Shown here piece by piece: positions 1-12,029 of a stretch of DNA of 64,000 bases. Position numbers and translations under genes: made by a program. The notes beneath the pieces were generated by a model. The model was not told the DNA's origin. It was given only the letters and a program-made list of their open reading frames with translations, and searched no databases. The number at the start of each line of letters is the position of its first letter. Position 1 is the stretch's first letter. The DNA is from Takakia lepidozioides (taxonomy: Eukaryota; Streptophyta; Takakiopsida; Takakiales; Takakiaceae): the NCBI GenBank assembly GCA_030704615.1, contig CM060732.1, positions 60,927,053 through 60,991,052 of the forward strand. Direction: 5' to 3'.

Positions 1-397
1 GGCAAGGGTTGTAACAGCCCCGCTTGCTTTTTGTACTCGCTCCGATTTTGTTGGCATGTGGTGCATGTCTTGACATACTCCTCTGCCTCCTCCCTCAATT
101 TGGGCCAGAAATACTCTTTCTTCAAGAGTGCCGCAGTGCGCTTGGCTCCGCCGTGGCCCGCAAGCGGGCTATCATGGCATTCTCTCAAGAGGCTATCTCT
201 GATCCCTCCCTTCGACACGTAGAGACGCTTTTGCTTATACCGGAGCAGTCCATTTTGCAAGTGGAACTGCGATTTAACCCCCATCCTCAAGTCCTGCATC
301 ACGGACTTCGCCAGCTCATCCTTCCGGCAAGCCTTCCGGATCTTCCTTTGGAGCGTCGTCTCGCCCTTGTACACCAACAAGAGCTGCTGCTTTCTAC
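1..397 (-). pseudogene. Integrase N-terminal HHCC zinc finger (partial)
   Basis: The minus-strand translation contains CHDSPLAGHGGAKRT, then YFWPKLREEAEEY, then CTTCQQNR, the HX3-4HX~30CX2C zinc-binding module of Ty3/gypsy integrases. The catalytic core would lie beyond base 1. It follows the RNase H segment directly, as in a gypsy polyprotein. No clear ORF of its own; seen only as a frame of the decayed pol. Confidence 0.85.
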
Positions 398-2074
398 TTA
401 GAGCATCGGCCACCACGTTGTCTCGTCCGGTTTGTACTGGATATCCACGTCGAACACCGCCAAAGTATCTTGCCACCTAAGTTGTTTTGGGGACAACTTG
501 GGCTGCGTGGCAAAATACTTCACCGTGACATTGTCTATGAACACCTTCACTGGGTTGGAACCAACATAGTGGCGCCAAAGCTCAAGACAGTGCACCACCG
601 CCTTCATCTCTTTCTCGTGCGTCGGCCACCGTCGCTCCACTTCATTCAGTTTCTTACTTTCGTAAGCCACTGGACGTCCATCTTGCATCAGCACACCACC
701 CAATCGCGAAGTCCGACGCATCTGTATGTATCTCAAACGGACGATCGAACTCCGGGATTTTCAAGACTGGAGCTTCCGCCATCCGCTGCTTCAATTCAGC
801 AAAAGCTTGGCCACAAAAGGTGTGCCATGCCCAGACTTTAGATTTACACAGAAGGTCTGACAGCGGCCCCGCAATCTTGGCGAAATTTCTCACATACTTC
901 CAGTAATAGGAGGCGAGTCCTAGGAAGGATCGCACTCCCGGGACCGAAGTCGGAGGCTCCCAGTCCAAGATGGCCCTCACCTTCCTGTCATCCATTTGAT
1001 CCCATCCTGTGTAATCACATGCCCCAGGAACTCCACTTTTGTGACCCCGAATTCGCACTTTGAAGCTTTGGCATACAGCTTCCTCTCTCGCAACTTTTGG
1101 AACACCCTTTTGAGGTGCTCCAGGTGCTCCTCCTTTGTTTTCGAGTACACCAAAATGTCGTCGATGTACACAATCACAAAATCATCCAACCACTCCTGAA
1201 AAAGGCTGTTCATCAGCGTGCTAAAGGTCGCAGGTGCATTAGTGAGCCCAAAAGGCATCACCAAGAACTCATATGAACCATACCTTGTCCTGCACGCGGT
1301 CTTCTCCTCATCTCCTTCCGCCACCCGAATTTGATGATAGCTGGAGCGCAAGTCGATCCGGCTGAAATACTTCGCTCCTGCAACCGGTCGAAAAGGTCGT
1401 CGATCCTTGGCAAAGGGTACTGGTTTTAATAGTCACCTTGTCAAGCCCTGTAATCGACACACATCCGCAGCGTCCCATCCTTCTTGTCTGCGAATAGCAC
1501 CGGGGCTCCGTAAGGTGACTTACTCGGCCGGATGTTACCCCTTTGACATTAGATCCTTGAGCTGAGTCTTCAGCTCGACCAACTCCTTGTGGCTCAACCG
1601 GTAGGGTGCCTTGGCAGGCGGTTCCGATCCCGGTATCACCTCAATCTTGTGGTCAACTCCTCTTCGCGGTGGCAAGCCGCTTGGTAAATCCTCCGGCATC
1701 ACATCCTGGTATTTCTCCAAGATCCCCTTGATCCAATCTGGGCTCGGCTCCCCATCGCCTTCTCCCTTCACTTCTCTAATGTAAAGCAAAAACTGGGGCT
1801 CGTGTGCCTCCTCCACGGCCCTTTCCCTTGCTGACAGAAGGTTTATTCGCCCTCCCACGGATTTGGGCGTTTCCGACACTCGTAAAACCTCGCCACCATT
1901 CCCACATGGCAGCGTGACCACTCTCTTGCGGCCATCTATGACCGCTCCGGATTTGCTCAAAAAGGTCAACCCCAAAATGAGATCCACTCCATCGATCTCG
2001 CAGATGGTGAAGTTCTCACGTCCCTCCCAACTCCCCAGTTGAAGAGGAACATCAAACGCCAACCTTGTCGCCAA
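398..2074 (-). pseudogene. Reverse transcriptase and RNase H (frameshifted pol)
   Basis: RT begins in the frame ending near 1535 (PYRLSHKELVELK), continues through [15 protein letters not shown] and CVDYRA in broken frames, and is clearest at 977-1351 with [12 protein letters not shown] and the catalytic YIDD at 1157-1168. The connection and RNase H follow (FEIHTDASDFAIG, then GRPVAYESKKLNEVERR and the IDN motif) but in two different frames that meet near 654-736. The protein once copied the element RNA into DNA; the shifts and stops make it non-functional here. Confidence 0.9.
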
Positions 2075-2280
2075 CGTGGTTCTCCTTTGGCAGAACGCAC
2101 CTCAATTGAGGCCCCCACGTCACTTGTCGGGAGTCCCAACTTTCGCGCCGTCGCCGGCGTCATGAAGGAGTGCGACGCTCCTGTGTCCACCAACAACGAC
2201 ACATTAGTTCCGATATTATCCATCCACGAACAATAACTGACTCCCTTTACGTAGGGCGCCAGTTTCCTGATACAACTCAC
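1966..2280 (-). pseudogene. Retroviral-type aspartic protease segment
   Basis: SLLVDTGASHSFM carries the active-site DTGAS at about 2173-2187, with the expected hydrophobic residues before it. It lies between gag and RT as in Ty3/gypsy elements and would have cut the polyprotein. The frame then shifts into the one holding the second protease half (DLILGLTFLSKSGAVID), so the domain is split over two frames. Confidence 0.85.
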
Positions 2281-3466
2281 AAGAATAGTTGCCTACCTTG
2301 CAAGTCCTGGCGACCACCGCTTCCACCAAGCGACTGATGGAATCTTCCGATAGCTCCGTGGTTGCCCGAGTCATGTTCAATTGAGGGTTTTGTGCACTTC
2401 TTGGCCATGTGCCCGGGCTCCCCGCAATTGAAACACACTCCATCAAAGGTCGCCTTCTGTCCGCCATAAGCCGCTCCACCTGCTTTTCCTTTCGAAGCAC
2501 CGGGTGCCGCCTGACGTGTGAAGGCCCTCCCTTCGATTTCCACGTGCCATTGTCGCCGCGTGGCCTATCCCACTTCTTTTCCGGTCGGAAGGAGTCACCT
2601 TCCCGCTGGGTCTTCTTGTGGTTCAGCTCCGTACGGCCTTGTCTCTCACCCCTAGGGACATCCGAGAAACATTCAGCCCTCTCAATTGCCTCGTTCAAAG
2701 TCTTGGGTGGCTTCTCCTCCAACTTCCACCTGGCCATGGGGCCAGCCCCGCCACAAAGTTGAAGACCATTTCTGGTTTCTGCCATGTCCGCGACTTCGAG
2801 CAATAGCACATTGAAAGCCTGGACATACCCCCGAATGTCATCTGTTTGCTTCAATTCCTCATCTTGTCCCGGGCAAGCCAGGACGCGTTGAGGGCACAAA
2901 CCTATCTCTTCATCAATTCCTTGAACCCACTCCAGTTCAAGGTTTCCGGGCTTGGACCTCGGTCGTGAAGGCGTTTCTGCCACCATTGTTGAGCATAGCC
3001 CCTCAAATAGGTGGGAGCCACTTCAACCCGACATCCTCGTCCACGATCCTCGTCACTCAACTTGGCCGCCCCGGAAGTACTGCTCTAGCTCCAAGGAGCC
3101 AGTGTTGAGTGCCTTCCGATTTCGGACGCCCTCGAAGGTGCCGGTTCCTTAGGCTTCACCTTAAACTTTGCCTTAGTGGAAGTGGCATTAGCCGCCTTCA
3201 ACACGTCTTTCAACGTCCCCCCAACTGCGCCAACAACCCTTCCCAAAGGCTGCCGGCATGGGAGGCATCTCTTGGTTTGTCGGAGCTCTCAAGGATTCCT
3301 TGGGCTCCGACTCCTCAGATTCCTCGCCTCTTTGAGCGGCCTCGTTTTCGGAAACATGCATCGCTTCCTCCTCAAACGGCCGCCCGGTGACCGTCGCCCC
3401 CATCGGGCTCACCAGGATCATCATCTTTTGGGCCGTTCCGCTTTCGCTTTGGCTTGCCCGACCCAT
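2277..3466 (-). pseudogene. Gag with CCHC zinc knuckle (frameshifted)
   Basis: A possible start is the ATG at 3464-3466, about 40 bases inside the primer-binding site. An acidic N-terminal part (GEESEESEPKES) is followed, in other frames, by a basic part and a zinc knuckle CFNCGEPGHMAKKC (CX2CX4HX4C) at 2394-2435. Gag packages the element RNA. At least two frame changes separate N-terminus from knuckle, so the gene is dead. Confidence 0.85.
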
Positions 3467-3505
3467 GATGAGGCCAATCCAAGGACGATCGCGTACTGAC
3501 TCTAA

Positions 3506-3517
3506 GCTCTGATACCA
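3506..3517 (-). other. tRNA-iMet primer-binding site
   Basis: On the minus strand this reads TGGTATCAGAGC, complementary to the 3' end of plant initiator Met tRNA and the usual primer site of many plant LTR retrotransposons. It lies two bases inside the inferred LTR border and upstream of gag, which fixes the 5' LTR boundary. Confidence 0.9.
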
Positions 3518-3519
3518 AG

Positions 3520-4191
3520 TGTCGCGCCTCACCTCGGTAAGCTCCCCTTCAAGTCATAGTTACTCGCTTTGATGCGCGCGCCTGACTCCCAACCTGGCCG
3601 CCGGCCAACTTGGAGCTTCGGCTGCTCACCGGGACATACGGTCCCCCCTTCGCTCCCCCACTAAACCCTCCACCTATTTGGGCCTAGTGGAATTCCCTTT
3701 GGTAGATGGCAGTCCAGAACAGCTCCCCACTCTTTGGTCGCTTTCCGGCTCGCTCGCTTACTCACTAGTTTTTGGTCACAACGGGCTTGCACCGTTCTCG
3801 GGGTTACTACTCCCTATATATACGTCTGTAGCTGTCCGCGGGGGTTTCATAGCCAGCCTGCCATTTTATGGCGAACCACCACGAAACCCTTGACTCCCGT
3901 GATGAGTCGCGGTGAGTCTTGGCCCACTCACCACGGCCCCTATGGACCGTGATGAGTCCAAGACTCCCCACGCTCCCCCACGAGGTCTCCGCCCCATGGT
4001 GAGTCCTATGGCCACCCCCACCTCCCCCCACTCCCGCTAAGCTACACCACCCCTTTGGGAGCCACCTCCCACGCAACCCGGTGTGGCGGGGTTCAACCTC
4101 GTGAATGAGCGCGCCTCCGCCTCCTTGAGTGCCTTGGGCACTCAAGGGTGCTTCAGCCCCATACCTATCACTGCCGCTGGCCCGCTGCCGC
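3520..4191 (-). repeat. 5' LTR of the gypsy element (partial)
   Basis: The LTR border is inferred from the primer-binding site: on the plus strand the segment starts TGTCGCGCC, so the LTR ends GGCGCGACA on the coding strand. Its outer end is not seen and may be in or beyond the N gap. It contains a TATA box and, further out, repeated GATGAGTC-like motifs that could be U3 repeats. The other LTR is off the window, so length and divergence cannot be measured. Confidence 0.7.
3814..3823 (-). promoter_or_regulatory. TATA box of the LTR promoter
   Basis: The minus strand reads TATATATAGGG about 300 bases upstream of the primer-binding site, the normal place for the U3/R TATA box of a plant LTR. 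Transcription would run toward gag. Confidence 0.6.
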
Positions 4192-4691
4192 NNNNNNNNN
4201 NNNNNNNNNNNNNNNNNNNNNNNNNNNNNNNNNNNNNNNNNNNNNNNNNNNNNNNNNNNNNNNNNNNNNNNNNNNNNNNNNNNNNNNNNNNNNNNNNNNN
4301 NNNNNNNNNNNNNNNNNNNNNNNNNNNNNNNNNNNNNNNNNNNNNNNNNNNNNNNNNNNNNNNNNNNNNNNNNNNNNNNNNNNNNNNNNNNNNNNNNNNN
4401 NNNNNNNNNNNNNNNNNNNNNNNNNNNNNNNNNNNNNNNNNNNNNNNNNNNNNNNNNNNNNNNNNNNNNNNNNNNNNNNNNNNNNNNNNNNNNNNNNNNN
4501 NNNNNNNNNNNNNNNNNNNNNNNNNNNNNNNNNNNNNNNNNNNNNNNNNNNNNNNNNNNNNNNNNNNNNNNNNNNNNNNNNNNNNNNNNNNNNNNNNNNN
4601 NNNNNNNNNNNNNNNNNNNNNNNNNNNNNNNNNNNNNNNNNNNNNNNNNNNNNNNNNNNNNNNNNNNNNNNNNNNNNNNNNNNNNNNNNNN
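4192..4691. other. Assembly gap (500 N)
   Basis: Exactly 500 N bases, so probably a scaffolding gap of arbitrary size rather than a measured one. Any reading frame crossing it is an artefact. Confidence 1.
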
Positions 4692-4695
4692 CATA

Positions 4696-4985
4696 TCTGA
4701 CCATGGAGGCAAACAAGCGTGAACACACACCTATCAACCACCATCAAGCAAACACAGCCTATCACAACAGCCAATCACAACGTGACACGCCTATCACAGC
4801 CCATCACCGACGTGACCACAGCCTCTCACAACGCCCAGCACGGCGCAACACAGCCTATCACAACCTACATACAAACAAGCTTGTCACAGCCTACACATCT
4901 TAACACAAACAGCGTGCATCACCTCAGCCTATCACAGCGTCCCACATTATTACCATCCAGCCTGTCACAGCCACACAGCCTACTG
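4696..4985. repeat. Degenerate CACAGCC-type minisatellite, block 1
   Basis: Irregular repetition of short units such as ACACAGCCTATCACAAC, with spacing of about 10-25 bases. The same kind of unit recurs at 9400-9783. It starts just after the N gap, so its true left end is unknown. Confidence 0.8.
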
Positions 4986-5499
4986 GGTTACCACACCTCC
5001 ATAGAATCAGTGACAGTTGGACGCACATTAACTTCAGGAAATGGCTCGACGGCAGAAAGGACGGTAACCAGTTTAAATAGACACTGTGAATCAGTGGGGC
5101 GACACACAGCTGGAGGAAGTGCAAAGAACAGGTGGCATCAAGAAAAAAGACAATAATGGCCGTCAAAGTACTACTTAGCGCGTCAATTCGGATGAATGGC
5201 GGGCCCATTAATGAATACAGAAAAAGGGGAATGGAACAAACGGCAAGTACAGAAAAGCAAAATTCTTGTCATATGTGTAATCCTAGTGGAACAGTCCAAT
5301 AGGGAAGCCAACTAAAAGAACATTAAATCAAAAATCCAGTCACAGCGGTTACAGCCAATCAAAAGCCAGAGAAGGGATCAAGAAATGGAGGGAATTAGGG
5401 CGCAAGAGACGGCGTCGTTCTAAGTAACGGGCGTCGCGAAGGGACAAACCATCAATGCGATAGCTTTGAAGCTATGGAGGAACTAACAGACTATACGCT

Positions 5500-8400
5500 T
5501 GCAATACTACTTACGCAGTGGCATATGGACGAAACAACATAGCGGATCTTTTCTCTTGAGCAATGCTTGCAAGCCCCACAGGCTTACAAGATTACCCTAG
5601 CTTTTTGTGGCCACCATACGTTTATGCTTTGTGCACTACAGGCAGTTCTTCAGTTGTTACACAGCCAAACTTTTCTGTGGGTCTAGAATGAAGAGAGTGA
5701 GAGGAATGGAGGAAATCAGGGTGAAGAGCACCACAATCCTGCTAAACCAACGATTGCTACTCCACAGGCAGTACAGATACTAAAGGAGCTGAGATTGCAA
5801 GGATTGCAAAGCATAGATTGGACATTGCACCATAGACAGTACATATTACAATTCTTGCAGAACTTTGAGCCAAGGACATGAACAACAACGGTGAAAGGAG
5901 TTGAATTAGTAATTACTCCCCTATACCTCCAGCAATTGTTTCGATTGCGAGCAGGTCAGGTGCATGTGGGAGGAGCACAGGGCAAGACTTCAAATAGGGG
6001 ACTTATTCAAGAAGGGAGTGTTCTTTAAAACTCTGGGTTATGCTTGTACCAAGGCCGGTACCCAGGGCTAAAGGAGGTAGGCCAGGTATTGAACGTTCTG
6101 ATTGCCATGAACACGAACCAACAGTATTTGAGCAGATCCTTCACGGAGGAAATACTCAAAGCCCTGAAAGGACAAGAGGTTAATGGGCGGACATAATGTA
6201 CAACGCACTGGTAGAGGAGATGAAAAGATTACAAGGTACTACCGCAAAAGTCCCTATCATAGTGTCTGGCCCAATCATTGCTCAATAATTCTTGATTCTG
6301 GCATACTTGATGCGCAAGAAAAGAAAGGAGATGGGAAGGTGTTGTTTGAGCCAAGAACCACTGACAAATGGAAGAGCAAGGCTCTTCACACAGTGAGGGT
6401 GGACTAGCAGGGCAACCCGAACTAAGAGGCAGAGACGGGGAAAAACCTGTAGTCGCGGATCCACTGGCTTCACGGATTCCGCATGATAATGTTTCCCAAG
6501 CTCATGTGCAGGAATGGGCACAGCAGCACAGAGAACTGCTATTACTGAAAGCAGGACCTTCAGAAAGGGAGGAGGAAGTTACTTCAGTATCACAACCATC
6601 ACAGCCAGCTGATCGTCTTGTCACAAGGTTACAAGTGTCCATGCAGCTCAACCAGAAATAATTGATTTGGAAAAAGAAGGGTTAGATATTCCAACTACAG
6701 AACAGATAGTGGCGGAAATTGCGAAGGGGGACCTTCTCTATGAATATTCTGGTCTGGTAAGGAGACAGAGATTCCAGAGGTGCAACAGTTGCCCAGAGCA
6801 AATCCTGAGGTGCATATAATACACACACCTGTGGCGGAGGTACCACGGTAAATGTCAAGACACTGCAGCACCGGTGATGGATTATGTGGTTCAGGAAGAA
6901 AAATCCGGTGGGACAATGGCCTGAATGGTTCGTGAGACATAACACGGTTGAGGATCAGGAGGAACAGCAGCAACCCTCACCATGATGACCCTCAACAGCA
7001 ATGCTGATGAGTTCCTAGGCAGGACACTTAAATTTTGTTTGGGACTTATGTCAATCCCATGTTCCCACTACCCAATTGACAGCCTTGAGAGAGGAACTTA
7101 GGAAGGAGTTTGAGGCTCGACTAGCCACTGAGTGTGCAAACAAGGTCGATGAGGAGGTCACTCTCAAGATGCAGCAGGACTTGGAAAATACAGAAGGCGG
7201 CTCTGCAATGGCCAAGGAACAATTGATTGAGGCGGCCTCGCGCAAGACCAGTTGCACGAAGCACATAAGCAACAGCTATACCAATTTAGGTGAAGCATGA
7301 AAGCAAGTTGGCAACAAGTAAATGCACTACATACGGAGTTGCAAGACAGTGCATGACAGGTATGGCCATCCAATGTGCTACACTCACAACTATGCTTGAC
7401 CAATCTACAATAGAAATAAACAGTCAAGCGGAAAAAAGTATGAAGGCAGAAGCAAAGAATGTTGAGGCCATGAAACTCATTGTCGACATGAGAATACAAT
7501 CTGTCGCAATGAGGATACTTTCAAGCAATACAGGCAGGTTTGAGCTGACCAAGAGAGGCACATCCTGGAGTTGCAACAAACGGTCATGGCCAATTAGAAT
7601 GAAGTCTTTGTGGCTAACAAAGCTTGGAAGGAAGCCAATAATCTGGCTGCTGCCTATGGGAATTTGGTGAACCTCATGCGAAGCGTATGGAGGCTTTACA
7701 ACAGCAATTAGATATGTACAAACAAAGAGAGGAGCACACTCTCAGAGGAACCACAAGCAACTTGGTGGATAACCACCTTATGTAGGTCTGGTTAGCACAA
7801 GGGCCAGTGGAGGCAAAGCACCACGAAAGCTCACCCAAAGCGAGATGAATGAGCTCAGGTTGCAAGTGCAGAACATTGCCACAACTACTATAACAATGTC
7901 TATAGTAGGATAGCAGAGTTATAGGAGGATATAGACGGCCTGAAGACTCAAGTGGAGGACCTCACTTCAAATATCGACAAGAGAGTCTGTGTACCTGATG
8001 AACAGCTAATGGCTTCTTATTTAAAAGCGAGAACTTTAGCTTTTCAGTCTTCTTCACAGGAGGTGCAGGAGATGCCAATGGTACAAGAGCCAGTGCCACC
8101 AACATCACAACAAGTCACTGTGCCAATAGCTGACCATGTTGTTACTACAACTACACCACACACAGCCACCACAGTTTGAGGTATGGGGCAATGCTGCTTT
8201 TAACCCACCTAAAACTCCAGCTGCAAGGGAGTAGTAGGGCTATGATTCTGTCCTTCAACCAAATTCCCATCATGTTGGATTTGGCTTGGAAAGAATTTAG
8301 TCCTCCACAGTCATTCGCACATTACTACCAAATCATGCGTATTTGGCTGCCAATTGCAACTAGAACTAAAGTTCTTCCGAACAATCGACCAATTGAAGAT

Positions 8401-9243
8401 CATCACTTTGCACAATACTGGCATGAGGCAGGTACAATGTTGAGGGAATTAATTGCCTTCCAAGTTGTACATGGATTCATTTATACCAAGACCAAGGAGG
8501 TAGCGAGTATTGTCATGGGATGTGGATTATACTACGCTGCTTGTTTTCTGGTACGTTATCACATTGAGCAGCAAAAGATGCAAGCGCGCTTTCTGAATTA
8601 TTCCAGTGGGGATCATTGGTCTTACCTTCAGTGCCACCTCATATGTACCTATATGAGCCAAAAGTTATGATGCAAAACGATTCTCAAATTCGTTCATGGT
8701 TTCAGGCAGCCTGGAACAATTTGTCAACAAGAAATTCGGCATTGATGATATTTTCTCTAAGGCACATGTGGCATGGAAATACTTGAACAAGTCACAAGTC
8801 ATTGGTACCCCACTCACTTGGACAGACAAGGAGCTCAGTGTCTTCACCAATTTTGCAGTTCAGCGTTTATACCAGTTTTAAAATATAAACTTCCAGACAT
8901 GGTAGGACAACATTGTATGCCCCAGAGGATTCCACCAAAAGTTCGACAACCAAAACACCTGAGAGCGATGAGGATTCTGATACAACTTTTCTTCGAGGGA
9001 TTCTTTTGACATGGAGAAGACTATGCAATTCAGATGGAAGAAAAAGAAGCGACGGGGGTCTCCTATGCCTGAAAGATTTACCCTACCTCATCTCAGCCTC
9101 CAGAGGGCCTTACATATCCAGGTAGTGTTCATCATCTCCGTCAACCAGTGGCAAGACCTCGGGCTCGCACACAAAGTCCTTCACGAGACTCTCAACGTCA
9201 GAAGGGTGCTCACTCACAAAGGTTTGCTAATCCCAAACAGTAA
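5500..9243 (+). pseudogene. Decayed long gene with coiled-coil regions, family not recognised
   Basis: Plausible protein appears in changing frames across 3.7 kb, broken by many stops and shifts. From N to C: Q/P-rich stretches around 5720-6180 (such as PAKPTIATPQAVQILKELR); a segment near 6200 with VEEMKRLQGTTAKV; strongly helical coiled-coil pieces near 7076-7260 (LREELRKEFEARLATE), 7570-7740 and 7900-7980 (DIDGLKTQVEDLTSNIDKRV); a Q/T/P linker; a globular part at 8176-8670 rich in W, Y and H; and a P/R/S/Q-rich tail ending in NPKQ near 9243. No RT, integrase, transposase or protease motif was seen. It could be a gag-like or structural protein of a non-autonomous element, or a dead host gene. 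Confidence 0.5.
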
Positions 9244-9399
9244 AACCGTGAGGACACGGCTTTTTGAGAGGGGAAGGGGTAATGTTAGAGGACTGCCAGG
9301 GACTTAACATTTTTACGATCTGTAGGGTACCCTTAATTTTTGCACAGACTGAGATCAACAGGAGCCTTAGGGGTGACAGCAGCACACTGAAAAAGGGGT

Positions 9400-9783
9400 T
9401 ACACAGTCCATCACAGCCACACACCCGTCACAGTCCGTCACGTCGTCACAGCGACACAGCCACACAGCCCGTCACAGTCGTCACAACCTACACAGCCATC
9501 ACAGCCGTCACAGTCGTCACAGCCAACACAGCCTGTCACAGCCGACACAGCCACACAGCCAGTCACATCAACAGCCCGACACAAACAACACAGCCCGTCA
9601 CAGTCGTTACAGCCGACACAGCCAACACAGCCCGTCACAGTCATCACAGTGTCACACAGCACAGTCGACACAGCCATCACAGCCAACACACAGCCCGTCA
9701 CAGCCGACACAGCCAACAGCCAAACACAGTCGCACAGCCGTCACAGTTTCACACAGCCAGTCACAGCTTGACACAGCTGTCAC
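9400..9783. repeat. Degenerate CACAGCC-type minisatellite, block 2
   Basis: About 380 bases of CACAGCC(G/A)TCACAGT-like units in irregular order, close in composition to block 1 at 4696-4985. Translated frames (for example the C/D/G/V-rich minus frame) are by-products of the repeat. Confidence 0.85.
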
Positions 9784-9789
9784 GACCAT

Positions 9790-11289
9790 AGGGAACGGAG
9801 AGCAGGACAGAGAGCGACTGCGGGGAAACAACACCTGCAAATGGAACATGTTTAGTTCACGGACGACGTTAGTGAGGAAAACGGTTAGAGCCACGGGTAG
9901 GAAGATAAAGGGAGAAGCATGGAGAGCACGGGGGATCAATCTTGGAAGCACTCGAGAGGGAGAATTTTTGGTCATGGAGGAGAGGGGATCGGGCGGAGAG
10001 CAAGAACAAAAGCAAGCATGGAGAGCACGGGGAAGGAGGAGAGATGATTAGTAAATGCTTGTTATATGCAAAGCTGTAGTGATATGTAGAGGAGATTTAG
10101 AGACACAATGGCTTCGGCCTGATACCTGATAAATCATAATCTGATACTGATACGATACAATCACACTGTGTAGAGAGATCTGAGTGAAGCTGTGGAATGA
10201 ATGGGATGAGTTGATGAGCAAACTGATACTCAATTATCAATATTAAGGTAGCTAGCTAACATGAATGCGGAAAGGAAAACAAATAGGAAACACCCCCATG
10301 ATACACTAGCTGTAGGTCATGACTGATTGTTCTGAGCGGGCTGAGTACTTAGAGATTTCCAACTCTTCTATCTTGGAGTTTCCGCCTCGGATAGCGAAGG
10401 GATGGGTGAGTAAAAGCCTCGCGACAAGCCCTCTCAATGCTGAAGCTCGAGATTGAAACCCAATCTCACCATACTCCACAAAGTGCACTGATTTGCCCCA
10501 AGCCAAATCAGCCCTTTCGCTGGTCTTGCAATCCTTCACACAATGAATCTCGCATTCCCAAGTCCCGTCTCAGCTTTGCCACCAAAGCCAACGTAACCTG
10601 CTCTTGAACTGGTCCTCTTCCAATCGTGCTTGCTCATGCATGTACACAATCTGAAACCATCAAGGTGCTCTGGAATTACCTGCAGCATGGTGCTTTCAAC
10701 TCTGAAGCTGAAGATCGAATGCCAAGGTCTACCACCTCGTAACCCACATCGCCTCCGCTTCTAACAACCAAGAGCTCCACGGTGCTCTTTGCATAACAAC
10801 TTGATTTCTCTCATTCTCTAGAAAAAACCACAAGTGCTACAACTAACTCGTATCTGGCACTCACAGATACGAGCTGATCTTTCTCGAGTGATAAAGAAGA
10901 AGAATACAAGCACGAGCTCACAAATCTGAAGCCATAAACTCATGCATATATAACTCATCACTCAAATACAAGTCAAGCCAAGTGCACCCCACGCCATGGG
11001 GAATCCACACTACGGCGCCATAGCTAGGCGCGGTGAGGCTCAACTCGAGAAAGATGAGCCTCCCGCGCTTGCCGTGAAGATAACCACTCCAGGGTCTAAA
11101 TCTGCCTTGACCCCTGGATTGACACTTGGGCCAATCCCAAATGTCAATATGTAAAAGCTAGCTATTTCCTAGCTAGTTTCACACTAGTGGTAAAATAACT
11201 TGACAGAGTGGTTGTGGCTGGTCTGAAAAAATCAATATCAGCCTGGTGTTGTATATGGTCACTACATGATACGAGACTAATCTGGTAAG
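9790..11289. other. No gene recognised
   Basis: A purine-rich stretch at 9790-10050 contains a 17-base direct repeat (GCATGGAGAGCACGGGG at about 9917 and 10016). At about 10110-10160 there are several GATAC words. The rest has only short frames with no family resemblance. Confidence 0.5.
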
Positions 11290-11292
11290 TAA

Positions 11293-11729
11293 GGCCCCGG
11301 CTGCACGGTGCAGCTAGCGTAGCACGCCTGCTAACGTCTCAGTAGGCACTCTTTCCTGAATGCTACTCCAATTAACTTTATCGCTGCCGCACTGAAAAGT
11401 TAGCATAACATTTGTTACGCGCAGTTTTAGTTATAAACTATTGTTCGCTGCCCTTGCCCGATTTCCCTCAGCCGCGTTTGCTAGCCGTTTTTCCTAGAAA
11501 CGGCGAAATGGCGTGGGCAGCTACCCGAAAACGGCGCTCCAACTTAGATTTAGCACTAGGGGGGGAGGTACTGCTAAAAGTCACCATAAACTACAAAGGA
11601 GTAGTTACAAGAAGATAGCAGTAGTTAGAGCTAAAACATTTAAAGCAGGCCCGTGCGGTCGTACTTTTGTAGTTAGTAGTAGTTAGGCACTAGCCTAACT
11701 GACATTAGCAGTGCGGTGCGGCCGGGGCC
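11293..11729. mobile_element. PIF/Harbinger-like MITE (437 bp)
   Basis: The ends read GGCCCCGGCTGCAC and, inverted, GGCCCCGGCCGCAC, flanked on both sides by TAA (11290-11292 and 11730-11732). A 3-bp TWA duplication with GC-rich inverted ends fits PIF/Harbinger non-autonomous elements. The inside has no transposase; its 68-codon frame is without resemblance. Two Harbinger relics elsewhere in the window show that the family is present, but matching ends were not found on them. Confidence 0.75.
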
Positions 11730-11732
11730 TAA

Positions 11733-12029
11733 TAGCAGTGCATATACCGTGCATATATCAGTCTTTCACCTATATACAATACAACAAACACTGGTGTCTA
11801 TTTTTTAAATAATAATAATAATCATTAAAAATAAAGATAAGAAAATATATGTATTATTTAACTACATATATATCATCAATATTATATTATGTCATTCATA
11901 ACTCACTACCTGCCTTCATACAGGTTCTTTGGCAATGAGGGGGGGGGATGGCATTGTGGGCTCCTTGGTCATGTGTAGGTTATGTATCTAGTTGGGGATA
12001 TGGATATCTCATATTCGACGACCGAGCTT
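11733..12029. other. AT-rich spacer
   Basis: AT-rich sequence with ATA/TAA repeats and a G-run near 11940. No gene seen. Confidence 0.5.

Larger units (their letters stand above)
1..4191 (-). mobile_element. Decayed Ty3/gypsy LTR retrotransposon, truncated at both ends
   Basis: Reading right to left, the element shows LTR, primer-binding site, gag with a CCHC knuckle, aspartic protease, reverse transcriptase, RNase H and integrase zinc finger. RT before integrase is the Ty3/gypsy order. The reading frame changes several times and is broken by stops, so it cannot make a full polyprotein. The rest of the integrase and the 3' LTR lie off the left edge; the outer part of the 5' LTR runs into the N gap. 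No chromodomain is visible, so the clade is not assigned. Confidence 0.92.

Noticed and set aside
3807-4903. Long open frames spanning 3807-4903
   Set aside because: They consist mostly of X residues across the N gap.
4696-4985. CRISPR-like array
   Set aside because: Units are irregular, without constant repeat and spacer lengths, in a plant nuclear setting.
9438-9716. Cys/Gly/Val-rich protein on the minus strand
   Set aside because: Direct translation of the CACAGCC minisatellite.
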